From Streptomyces filipinensis (GTDB lineage: Bacteria > Actinomycetota > Actinomycetes > Streptomycetales > Streptomycetaceae), in NCBI RefSeq assembly GCF_014649495.1, contig NZ_BMTD01000023.1, forward strand, positions 56,359 through 120,358: a stretch of DNA of 64,000 bases, given 5' to 3'. Below, one piece after another: positions 35,707 to 45,400 of this stretch. The notes under the pieces are model-generated. The model had not been told where the DNA came from. It searched no databases and saw only the letters and a list, made by a program, of their open reading frames with translations. Within the stretch, counting starts at the first letter, position 1; every line of letters starts with the position of its first letter. Position numbers and translations under genes: made by a program.

Positions 35707-36585
35707 GTGACCGAGCACGTCGACCGGAGTGAGCCCGAGCCCGCCGCCGCGCCGGCCGGTTCCGCCGTCACCCCTGCCGACGCCGCCGACGCGGCGCGGC
35801 TCGTCGCCTTCGGGCTGCAGCCCAAGCTGCAGCCCGCGCGGGACCAGGAGTACACCGAGTTGCTGCGCCGGTACCGCGACGACCCGGCGTTCGCCCGGCT
35901 CGCCGACGCCGTCGCCGCCGGTCTGGGGCTCGTCGTGCTGGAGGTGTCCCCGCGCGCGGGCATGGCCGTGACCGCCGCCGAGGACTCGGTGTTCGCCGTC
36001 CGCATGGGTGACTACGCGCGTCGCACCACCGCCGACTCGGGCGACCGCTTCCTGCACGGCCTCGCCCATCTCGCCGCGGCCGCACTGGCCTTCCCGCGTC
36101 CGGAGGACCTGGCCGACGACTCCTACATCGGCCGCGTCACCGTCAACGGCGTCGACGCCTTCGTAAGGCAGGCCTGCCGGCGCCTGGAGGAGCGCGCCGA
36201 GGAACTGGGCGAGAACACCGACCCGGCGACCGACGCGCCCGGCCTTGAGGCCGCCTGGCGGATCTGGGCCAGACGCAGCGCCACCGGCGCCACCAAGGAC
36301 GCCCGCCGGCCCGCCGCCTCCACCACCGGCATCGTGGCCAAGGCCCTCGCCTTCCTCACCGACTCGGGCTTTCTGCAGCGCACCGGCGAGGACAGCGGCG
36401 GCACGTACCGCACCACCGCCCGTTACCAGCTCCAGGTCCGCGACCTGGCCGGCAGCGCCGCCCTGGCCGAACTGCTGGAGCTGGGCGTCGTACCGGTGAC
36501 CGACGGCACGGCCAGCCTGCTGCCCGCCGAGGACACCGAGGACCTGGACCTGGTGGCCGACGCCGGGCTGCCGTTCCACTCCTGA
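35707..36585 (+). CDS. KITE-like subunit (MukE/MksE/JetB-like)
   Basis: A 292-residue protein. GTG 35707 is preferred over GTG 35701 because AAGGAG (35693-35698) then has an 8-nt spacer. The composition suggests tandem winged helices: LQPARDQEYTELLRRYRDDPAFARLADAVAAGLGLVVLEVSPRAGM, SIGRV-type strand pairs, and a C-terminal unit ending in GGTYRTTARYQLQVRDLAGS. Position between kleisin-like and SMC-like genes, and the size, match MukE/MksE/JetB. It would bind the kleisin as a dimer. It is 57 nt upstream of the SMC-like gene. Confidence 0.6.
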   Translation: MTEHVDRSEPEPAAAPAGSAVTPADAADAARLVAFGLQPKLQPARDQEYTELLRRYRDDPAFARLADAVAAGLGLVVLEVSPRAGMAVTAAEDSVFAVRMGDYARRTTADSGDRFLHGLAHLAAAALAFPRPEDLADDSYIGRVTVNGVDAFVRQACRRLEERAEELGENTDPATDAPGLEAAWRIWARRSATGATKDARRPAASTTGIVAKALAFLTDSGFLQRTGEDSGGTYRTTARYQLQVRDLAGSAALAELLELGVVPVTDGTASLLPAEDTEDLDLVADAGLPFHS

Positions 36586-36642
36586 CCCCCGCACCACCGC
36601 ACGATTCCGCACACCTACGAAGACTTACGACGAGAGTCCGCC

Positions 36643-39600
36643 ATGTACGAGCTGTCCCGGGTCCGCCTCTACTCCATCGGTCCCGCCGGTGCGCGCTACG
36701 CCGACACCGTGCTTGACCTGCGGGGTGTCGGAGAGCCCGTGCCCGACCCGGCGCCCACCCAGGCGGAGTTCTTCGAGGAGGAGCCGGCTGGCCCGCCCCG
36801 CCGGCCGGCGCCCGCGGGCGTGCTCTTCCTGGAGAACGGCGGCGGCAAGTCCGTCCTGCTCAAGCTGATCTTCTCGGTGATGCTCCCGGGCCACCGCAAC
36901 ACCCTCGGCGGCGCCAGCTCCGGTGTGCTGCGCAAGTTCCTGCTCGCCGACGACTGCGGGCACGTGGCACTGGAGTGGCAGCACGTGCAGACCGGCGAGT
37001 GCGTCGTCGTCGGCAAGGTCAGCGAATGGCGTGGCCGGCAGGTCTCCAACGACCCCCGCAAGTTCGCCGAGGCCTGGTACTCGTTCCGGCCCGGCCCGGG
37101 GCTCAGCCTGGACGGTCTGCCCGTCGCCGAGTCCACCGCGGTACGGCCGTCCGCCGAGGGCACCTCGGGTGCCCAGGGCCGGCGCCGCACCATGAAGGGT
37201 TTCCGGGACGCCCTGACCGAGGCGGGCAAGGCCTACCCGCACCTGGAGGTGCACTGGGAGGAGATCCACGACCGCTGGATCGAACACCTCGGCGACCTCG
37301 GCCTCGACCCCGAACTCTTCCGCTACCAGCGGGAGATGAACGCCGACGAGGGAGAGGCGGCCGGCCTCTTCGCGGTCAAGAAGGACTCCGACTTCACCGA
37401 CCTGCTGCTGCGCGCGGTCACCGACACCCGGGACACCGACGGCCTCGCCGATCTCGTCAGCGGGTTCGGCAACAAGCTGGGCCGGCGCGCCGAGCTGATC
37501 GCCGAGCGGGACTTCACCGCCGGGTCGGTCGACCTGCTCGGGCGGATCGTCGAGGCCGCCGACGCCCGCTCACGCGCGCGTGACGTGCACGGCGGCGCCG
37601 AGCGCCGCACCCGTACGCTCGCCCGGCGGCTGTCCGCCCGGGCCGTGCGGGAGCGGGTGCGGGCCGCCGACCTCGCCCAGCGGGTCACGGCCGCCGCGTA
37701 CGCCGTCACCCACTCCGAGGGCGGGCGGGAGCGCAGCGCCCTGATCGCCGCCGAACTCGCCTACCGGCACGCCTCCCTGGCACTGGCCGCCGCCGAGAAG
37801 TCCGCCGCCGCGCAGAAGCGCGAGCTGGCCGACGCGCGCACCCTGCACTCCGCCTGGCAGGCCGCCGAGGCCGTGCTGCGCCACCGGGCCGCCGCCGACC
37901 GCGTCGCGCGTGTGTCCGCCGCCATCCAGGAGGCCGAGCGGGACGCCGCGCCCGCCCTCGCCGCGCGTGCCAAGGCCGCCGTCGACCTCGTACGGGCCCT
38001 GCACACGGCCGCCGGGAGCGCCGAGGCCCTCGCCAACGAGGAGGAGGAGCGCTCCGCCGCGCTCCAGGAGGTCAGCGACTGCGCCTACCGCGACTCCACC
38101 ACCGCCGCGACCGAGGCACAGCGCGCCCGCAGTGAGGCCGGACATCTGCGCCAGCGGCTCACCGAGGTCGAGCAGGAGACCGCCGAGGCCGTCCGCGCCG
38201 GCTGGCTCGACGACAGCGCACCGGACGCCGACCCGGCCCGTGCCGCGCTCGCCGCCAGCGACGCCGAGAAGACCGCCGTCACCGCCTGGGACGCGGCCCG
38301 CGAGGCCGCCCGCAAGGTCACCGAGCACGCCCGCGAGGCGGCCTCCGCCGAGTCCCGTGCGGAGCTGACCGCGGCCCGCGCCGCCGACGCCGCGACGGCG
38401 ACCGAGCGCGCCTACGAGGCCGAGCGGCGCCTTGCCGAGTCCCTGGCCGCCGAGGAGCGGCTCGCGGAACTGCTGAGCCTGCCCGGTGCGCCCGCGGCCG
38501 CGCACGCCGGGGTGCCCGGCCCACGGTCCGGCGCCGACGACACGATGGGGGCCCCGGACGGCGCGACCGGGGGGAGCGCCGGCCGGCAAGCGGACGGCTC
38601 CGCGGGCGGGCGATCCGCAGAACCGACGGGACCGGGCGCCGACGGCACCACGGGTGCCGAAGCGCCCTTCGCACCCGAGGAACTCGACCGCTTCGCCGAC
38701 GAGTTGCGCGCGCTGCTCGACGACGCCGTGTCGACCGCCGAACGCCACCTGTTCGACCTGCGCACCGCCGCCGCCGACGACTCCCGCATCCTCGGCGCGC
38801 TCGGCGACGGCGGGCTGCTGCCGCCCGGCCCGGACGTGCTGGCCACCGTGGAGTTCCTCGGCGAGCACGGCATTCCGGCACTGCCCGGCTGGCGCTATCT
38901 CGCCCAGGCCGTCGACCCCGCCGACCACGCGCGCGTGCTCGCCGCCCGGCCGGAACTGGTCGACGGTGTGATCATCACCGACCCGGACACGCACGCGCGT
39001 GCCCGTGACGCACTCGCCGACGCCGCCCTGCTGCCGCGCTCCGCCGTCGCCGTCGGCACGGCGGCCGCCCTGCTCGCCCCGGCCCCCGCCGCCGACGCCA
39101 CCCCGGGCGACGTCTTCCTCGTGCCACCGAACCCGGCCATGCACGACGAGCACGCCGCCGACGAGGAACGCCAGGCGCTGCGCGCGCGGGCCACCGCACG
39201 CGACGAGGAGATCCGCGCCCTGGCCGCCCGCCTCGGCAAGGACCGCGAACTGGCGGCCCGGCTCGCCTCCTGGCGCACCGGCTGCCCCGCCGGACGCCTC
39301 ACCGAACTGGCCCGGACCGCCCAGGAAGCCCGCGCGTTCGCCGAGGAGGCCGAGGCCGAGCTGGCCGAGGCGCGCACCCTGCGCGCGGAGGCCGACGAGG
39401 TCGCCGCCGAGGCCGTACAGGTCCGCGACGAGCGGCAGGAGGCCGCGCAGAGGGCCCGCCGCGCCGCCGACGCCCTCGCCGGACTCGCCTACCGGCTGCG
39501 CGAGCGGGCCGGCTGGCAGGCCCGCCTGCGGGAACTCGCCGACGAGGCAGCGGAGTCCGAAGCCCGTGCCCAGGCCTGCCTGGAGCGTGCCCGCGCCGCC

Positions 39601-41379
39601 GACGAGGACCGCCGCGCCGCCCAGCGCGCCGCTGACGACGCCCGCCGTACCGCGCGTGCCCTGCGGGCCGAGCGCTCCGAGATCGCGGGCGCCCCCGACG
39701 ACGTACCGGTCGAGGACACGGACGCCCCCACGGCGTCCCTGCCCGCCCTCCGCGAGGCCTACCGGGCCGCCTCGCAGGTGTACGAGAAGGTCGGGGTCGG
39801 CGCGGACCTGCGCGCCGAACAGGCCCGCGCGGAGAGCGACGAGAGCGCCGCCCGCGCCGAACTCGACCGTCTCAGCAACAAGGTCCGCACCCGCGCCGAG
39901 CAGCTGCTTCAGTCGCCCGACGGCTCCGACGGGCCGTCCCGGCAGGCGGCCGCCGCACGCGCGGAGGAGCTGGTGCAGCTCCTGGAGACCCGTACGTCCA
40001 GCGCCAGCGAGCAGCTCGGCCGGCTGCGCGGCGAGGCAGAGCGGCACGCCCCCGAGGACGGCGAGGCGCACACCGAGCTGCCCGAGGAGCTCGTCCCGCG
40101 CGACGCCGAGCACGCCCAGGCGCTGCTGCGCACCGCGACGGGCGAACTCGCCGCCCGCACCGGGGCCCTGGCCGAGGCACGCGAGGCGCACGCCGAGCTG
40201 CTGGAGGCCCACCGGGCCGCCGAGGACGCGGCCGGCGGCTTCGACGAGATCGCCGCGATGCTCCGGGACCTGCTGCGCGAACACGCCGCCGAGGAGGAGC
40301 AGGAGGAACCGGAGCCGTACCCCGGGAGCCTGGAGGAGGCCCGGCAGTCCGCCGCCGAGGCCCGCCGCTCACTGCGTGGCTGCGCCGCCGACCTGTCCGC
40401 CGCCGAGGCGGCCGTGCGCGAGGCGAGCGACGTACTCGTCCGGCACGCCAACTCCACGCGCTACGAGCAGGTCCGCACCCCCGCCCGGCAGCAGATCCGC
40501 GAGCTGCCCGCGTCCGCGCTGCCCGAGCACGCCCAGAAGTGGGCCGACGCCTTCGCGCCCCGACTGCGCGTCCTGACCGACGAGCTGGCGCAGCTGGAGC
40601 GCAACCGCGACTCGATCGTGGACCGGCTGCGAGGGCTCGTGGAGTCGGCGCTGGCCACGCTCAGGTCCGCCCAGCGGCTCTCCCGGCTGCCGGAGGGGCT
40701 CGGGGAGTGGTCGGGACAGGAGTTCCTGCGCATCCGCTTCGAGGAACCCGATCAGGCCACCCTCACCGAACGCCTCGGTGAGGTCATCGACGAGGCCACG
40801 CGCGCGGCCGTGAAGAAGAACTCCGACCTGCGCCGCGACGGGGTGTCACTGCTGCTGCGCGGCGTCGCGGCGGCGCTGCAGCCGAAGGGCGTGGCCGTCG
40901 AGATCCTCAAGCCCGATGCCGTACTGCGCGCCGAGCGCGTCCCGGTCGGACAGATGGGCGACGTGTTCTCGGGCGGCCAGCTGCTCACGGCGGCCATCGC
41001 GCTGTACTGCACGATGGCCGCGCTGCGCTCGAACGACCGGGGGCGGGACAAGCACCGTCACGCCGGCACGCTGTTCCTGGACAACCCCATCGGCCGCGCC
41101 AACGCCACGTACCTGCTGGAGCTCCAGCGCGCCGTGTCCGACGCGCTGGGCGTCCAGCTGCTCTACACCACCGGTCTGTTCGACACGACCGCCCTGGCCG
41201 AGTTCCCGCTGGTCATCCGCCTGCGCAACGACGCCGACCTGCGGGCGGGCCTGAAGTACATCAGCGTGGAGGAACACCTCCGGCCCGGCCTGCCCCAGCA
41301 GCCCAAGGCGGGAGAAGCGGGGCACAGCGAGATCACGGCGACGAGGATGTACAAGAAGCCGACCCCGAGCGCCCCGTAG
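36643..41379 (+). CDS. SMC-like ATPase (MukB/MksB/JetC-like)
   Basis: A 1578-residue protein. The N-terminal head holds the Walker A LFLENGGGKSVLL (E64-S70). Ala/Glu/Arg-rich coiled coil follows from about 280 to 600. A disordered Gly/Ser stretch is at ~621-676. A compact hinge-like domain (LPPGPDVLATVEFLGEHG, PALPGWRYLAQAVD) covers ~720-835. The second coiled coil runs to ~1330, and the C-terminal head has signature DVFSGGQLL (S1443-Q1446) and Walker B TLFLDNPIG (D1480, N1481). The catalytic Glu expected after D1480 is Asn. Overall it is an SMC/Rad50-type ATPase of MukB size. With the two upstream genes it would make an SMC complex for loop extrusion, chromosome organisation or plasmid exclusion. 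Confidence 0.85.
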   Translation: MYELSRVRLYSIGPAGARYADTVLDLRGVGEPVPDPAPTQAEFFEEEPAGPPRRPAPAGVLFLENGGGKSVLLKLIFSVMLPGHRNTLGGASSGVLRKFLLADDCGHVALEWQHVQTGECVVVGKVSEWRGRQVSNDPRKFAEAWYSFRPGPGLSLDGLPVAESTAVRPSAEGTSGAQGRRRTMKGFRDALTEAGKAYPHLEVHWEEIHDRWIEHLGDLGLDPELFRYQREMNADEGEAAGLFAVKKDSDFTDLLLRAVTDTRDTDGLADLVSGFGNKLGRRAELIAERDFTAGSVDLLGRIVEAADARSRARDVHGGAERRTRTLARRLSARAVRERVRAADLAQRVTAAAYAVTHSEGGRERSALIAAELAYRHASLALAAAEKSAAAQKRELADARTLHSAWQAAEAVLRHRAAADRVARVSAAIQEAERDAAPALAARAKAAVDLVRALHTAAGSAEALANEEEERSAALQEVSDCAYRDSTTAATEAQRARSEAGHLRQRLTEVEQETAEAVRAGWLDDSAPDADPARAALAASDAEKTAVTAWDAAREAARKVTEHAREAASAESRAELTAARAADAATATERAYEAERRLAESLAAEERLAELLSLPGAPAAAHAGVPGPRSGADDTMGAPDGATGGSAGRQADGSAGGRSAEPTGPGADGTTGAEAPFAPEELDRFADELRALLDDAVSTAERHLFDLRTAAADDSRILGALGDGGLLPPGPDVLATVEFLGEHGIPALPGWRYLAQAVDPADHARVLAARPELVDGVIITDPDTHARARDALADAALLPRSAVAVGTAAALLAPAPAADATPGDVFLVPPNPAMHDEHAADEERQALRARATARDEEIRALAARLGKDRELAARLASWRTGCPAGRLTELARTAQEARAFAEEAEAELAEARTLRAEADEVAAEAVQVRDERQEAAQRARRAADALAGLAYRLRERAGWQARLRELADEAAESEARAQACLERARAADEDRRAAQRAADDARRTARALRAERSEIAGAPDDVPVEDTDAPTASLPALREAYRAASQVYEKVGVGADLRAEQARAESDESAARAELDRLSNKVRTRAEQLLQSPDGSDGPSRQAAAARAEELVQLLETRTSSASEQLGRLRGEAERHAPEDGEAHTELPEELVPRDAEHAQALLRTATGELAARTGALAEAREAHAELLEAHRAAEDAAGGFDEIAAMLRDLLREHAAEEEQEEPEPYPGSLEEARQSAAEARRSLRGCAADLSAAEAAVREASDVLVRHANSTRYEQVRTPARQQIRELPASALPEHAQKWADAFAPRLRVLTDELAQLERNRDSIVDRLRGLVESALATLRSAQRLSRLPEGLGEWSGQEFLRIRFEEPDQATLTERLGEVIDEATRAAVKKNSDLRRDGVSLLLRGVAAALQPKGVAVEILKPDAVLRAERVPVGQMGDVFSGGQLLTAAIALYCTMAALRSNDRGRDKHRHAGTLFLDNPIGRANATYLLELQRAVSDALGVQLLYTTGLFDTTALAEFPLVIRLRNDADLRAGLKYISVEEHLRPGLPQQPKAGEAGHSEITATRMYKKPTPSAP

Positions 41380-41490
41380 GGCGCCCGGGCACCGGCCGGG
41401 CCGCGCCGGCGGCCCGTGATCGCCTGGCCCGTGATCGCGCGGCGCGCAGGCGGCCGGCGCCATGCCTGCCCCACGCCTGAGCGCCCCGCC

Positions 41491-42021
41491 TCAGAGGTGC
41501 GACAACTGCCCGGCGCCGCCCCGTCGGCGTATCCGCTCCTGCTCGCTCAGGGCCGCGCGCTCCTCGCGGCGGCGGGCGCGTCGCTCACGGCGCAGTGCGC
41601 GGGCCGTGCTGCTCGGCTCGGACACCACGCCATACCGCTGGCTCCACACCTGGCGGGTCACCCACACGTCGACCACGGCCCAGGTGGCCACCACCGTGCT
41701 CGCCACACCGCTGATCACCATGGGGAAGGCCAGCCAGGACCCGGCCAGCGTGCACAGGAAGGCCACCATCGCCTGGATCAGCGTCACCGCGATGATCAGG
41801 ACCGCCCGCACCGCCGCCGTACGCACCGGATCCGGCAGCGGGTGCCGCCGGGCGGGCTCCTCGACCCACAACGGCCGGTGGTCCTGCTGCTGTTCGCCGG
41901 CGAACTCCCCGGCGCGGCCGGGCGCCGGAATGCCGCGATCCGGCGCCTCCACACCCCGCCGTGCCGTCGAGCGCCCCGCCACGCTCTCCTCGGGCGCCTC
42001 GCGCCGCTCCGCCGTGCCCAT
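41491..42021 (-). CDS. Small membrane protein, unknown function
   Basis: A 176-residue protein from ATG 42021 (GGGGAG 11 nt upstream). The N-terminal ~70 residues are polar and Pro/Arg-rich. Two hydrophobic helices follow (AVRAVLIIAVTLIQAMVAFLC and FPMVISGVASTVVATWAVVDVWV). The C-terminal ~50 residues are strongly basic and Glu-rich, likely a coiled coil on the cytoplasmic side. It converges on the SMC-like gene, 111 nt away, and diverges from the conservon. There is no known family that I recognise. It is not a nuclease and cannot stand for JetD. Confidence 0.75.
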   Translation of the reverse strand: MGTAERREAPEESVAGRSTARRGVEAPDRGIPAPGRAGEFAGEQQQDHRPLWVEEPARRHPLPDPVRTAAVRAVLIIAVTLIQAMVAFLCTLAGSWLAFPMVISGVASTVVATWAVVDVWVTRQVWSQRYGVVSEPSSTARALRRERRARRREERAALSEQERIRRRGGAGQLSHL

Positions 42022-42440
42022 CACCGTGTCACTCCCCACCGCCAGCAGACCGCTCGCCCCGGAGTCACAGGACTCCGACTCCCCAGTGGCTGCCCGGCTT
42101 GCGCTGTTTTACGCCGCCGGGGTGCGGGATGCGGCTCCTGTGGCCGATTCCGCCCCCATTTCCCGTAGAGAAGGACGCACGGGAGCACGGGAAGATTCCC
42201 CGCCGGCGAAAAAAACAAGCCAACCGCCCGGCCGTGACATCCCGGTCGGGCCGGGCGTGGATACCGGATCGCGGTGGCAATCTCCCGTAATGCCCGGACA
42301 ACTCGCCATCTCTCGCGGCGGGAGCGGAAGTTAACCTTCCGGACGTGTCTTCGAGTTAACTGTGAGGCGGTAGTAGGCTCGCGCCGTTTGTTGACGTACA
42401 TGTGCACCCCCGACCTGCGGGGGTCGAGCTGGGGGAGGCC

Positions 42441-45400
42441 ATGCGCTTTCGCGGGAAGTCCATCCGCCGGAAGATCGTGGCGCTGCTTCTCGTGCCGCTG
42501 GTGTCCCTGACCGCCATCTGGGGCTTCGCAACGGTACTCACCGGGCGTGAAGTCGCCCGGCTGTTCCACGTGACGGACGTCAGACAGGACATCGGCTACC
42601 CCGCCGAGGACGCCGTCCGCGTCCTCCAGCAGGAACGCCGGCAGACCCTCGTCTACCTCGCCGACCCGCGGGCCGCCGACGCCCTCTCCGCGCTGCAGCG
42701 CACCCGCACCGCCACCGACCGGGCGATCGCGAGGATCCGGAAGAACGCCGGTGACCACGACGTCCTCGACGCCATGGACGCGGACGACAGCGAACGCCTC
42801 ACCGCCGCCCTCGACTCCTTCGACGGCCTCGACTCCCTGCGCCGCACCGTCGAGGCGGGTACGGTCACCCGCGCTCAGGCCCTGCACCTCTACAACCGCC
42901 TCGTCGACCCCTGCTTCACCCTGCTCGGCGCGCTCGAAGGCATCGACGACGTCGAACTGGACGCACAGGCCCGCGCGATGGTCGACATCGGCCGCGCCCG
43001 CGAACTGCTCTCCCGCGAGGACGCCCTGCTCGGCTCCTCCCTCGTCGTCGGCCGGCTCACCCGCCACGAGACCCGCGACATCTCCGACCTCGTCGCCCAG
43101 CGCACCGTCCTGTACGACGTGAGCCTGCCGCTGCTGCCCGCCGCCGAACGCGAACGCTACGAACGCTTCTGGAACAACGCCACCACGGCCCCCCTGCGCG
43201 CGGCCGAGCAGGCCGCCGCCGGCACCGACTCCGGCACGCCCCGCGGTGTCACGGCGCAGAGCTGGGACGCCGCCGCCGCGAGCGTGCTGGACGACCTCGG
43301 CGCCCTCGACGACCAGGTGGGCGACCGCTTCCAGGACCGCACCCGCCCCGTGGCCGTCGAGGTCATCGCGCAGGCGGCCGTCGCGGGCCTCCTCGGGCTG
43401 GTCGCGCTCGTGCTCTCCCTCGTCCTGTCGGTCCGGGTCGGCCGCGGACTCATCCGCGACCTGCGCCAGCTGCGCCTGGAGGCGCACGAGGCCTCCGGGG
43501 TCCGGCTGCCCAGCGTGATGCGCCGCCTGTCCGCCGGTGAGCAGGTCGACGTCGAGACCGAGGCGCCGCGCCTGGAGTACGACAAGAACGAGATGGGCGA
43601 GGTCGGCCAGGCCCTCAACACCCTTCAGCGGGCCGCCGTCGAAGCCGCCGTCAAACAGGCCGAACTGCGCTCCGGCGTCTCCGAGGTCTTCGTCAACCTC
43701 GCCCGCCGCAGCCAGGTGCTGCTGCACAAACAGCTCACCCTGCTCGACGCCATGGAGCGCCGCACCGAGGACACCGACGAACTCGCCGACCTCTTCCGCC
43801 TGGACCACCTCACCACCCGCATGCGGCGGCACGCCGAGGGTCTGGTGATCCTCTCCGGCGCCGCACCCTCCCGGCAGTGGCGCCGCCCCGTGCAGCTGAT
43901 GGACGTCGTGCGTGCCGCCGTCGCCGAGGTCGAGGACTACGAACGCATCGAGGTCCGGCGCCTGCCCCGCGTCGCCGTCACCGGCCCGGCCGTCGCCGAC
44001 CTCACCCACCTCGTGGCCGAACTCCTGGAGAACGCCACCGTCTTCTCGCCGCCGCACACCGCCGTACAGGTCCTCGGCGAGCGGGTCGCCAACGGCTTCA
44101 CGCTGGAGATCCACGACCGGGGGCTCGGCATGACGGCCGAGGCACTCCTGGACGCCAACCTGCGCCTGGCCGAGACCCCCGAGTTCGAACTCTCCGACAC
44201 CGACCGGCTCGGCCTGTTCGTGGTCAGCCGGCTCGCCCAGCGCCAGAACGTCCGTGTCTCCCTCCAGCCGTCGCCCTACGGCGGTACCACCGCGGTCGTC
44301 TTCATCCCCGACGCGCTGCTGAGCGACGACGTACCGGACACCAACGGCATCGGTTTCCGCCTCGACCGGGACCGCCCCGTGAAGGGCACCGGGCAGACGG
44401 CGGACCGTGCCGTCGGACGCTCCGCGGTGCCGGCGCAGCTGCCCGGCGGGCCCACCTCCCTGCTGGACGGCCCCGTCGAGCTGGAGGCGCCCGTGGATCT
44501 CGACGCCGTCGACGACTTCCCCGGCGTCCTGGCCGACGAGGAGAGCGAGCGCGGCGGACTGTTCCGGCCCCGCCGCCCCCGCCCCCGCTCCCGCGCCGAC
44601 GACCCGGTGTCCGCCTCCGCTTCCGCCGACCGCATGCCGCGCGACGAGGCCGGTGAGCGCGGCCCCATACCGTTGCCGCGCCGGCAGGCCCCCAAACTGG
44701 TCAGCTCGCACGGCAAGCCCGTCACCGACCAGCGCACCCGGCGCGACGAAGGGGACCAGCAGGCCGCCGCCGCGCCCCGCCGCCCCGAGACCGGCGGGCC
44801 CGCCCCGCTGCCCGCCCGCCGGCGCACCACTGTTTCCCGGCGCCCCGCCGAACTCACCGATCGCGCCGCGGACCGCGGCGCGGCTCCCGCCGCCGGCACC
44901 GGCCCGGCCCCCGGTGTTCCGGCGCTGCCCCGCCGCACCCGGACCGGGTCGGCCATCGGGGACGGCGCGGGTGCCGCGCCGCGGTCGGACGGCGGCGTGA
45001 CCGGCCGGCCGGACGGGGACGTCACGGGCCGACCGGCCGCCGGTGCCGCGGAGTGGCCGGAGCCGGGGTTCATGGAGCCGCTGGACGAGGGCCTGGGGCT
45101 GCCTCCCGATGAGCGGGTCCGTTTCGGTGACGGCGCGGCCGGACCCCACGATGAGCAGGGACGTTTCGGCGGGGGAGTGGTGGACCCCGCGGGCAGGCGG
45201 TACCGCTTCGGTGATCCGGCCGAGCCGGCCGGCGAAAGGTTCCGGCCGGGTGATGACCCGGCCGAGCCCCCCATCGCGGGAGCCTTCCGGCCGGGTGCCG
45301 GCGCGGCCGCGCTCACCGGCTATGAGTCCCGTCCCAGCGGCGGCCCTGTCCGGCCCCCCGGCGAGACAGCCGGGTTCGGCGGCGACGCGACGGGATTCGA

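Noticed and set aside
37570..40284. 904-codon open frame opposite the SMC-like gene
   Set aside because: Shadow of the coiled-coil region; no recognisable fold.
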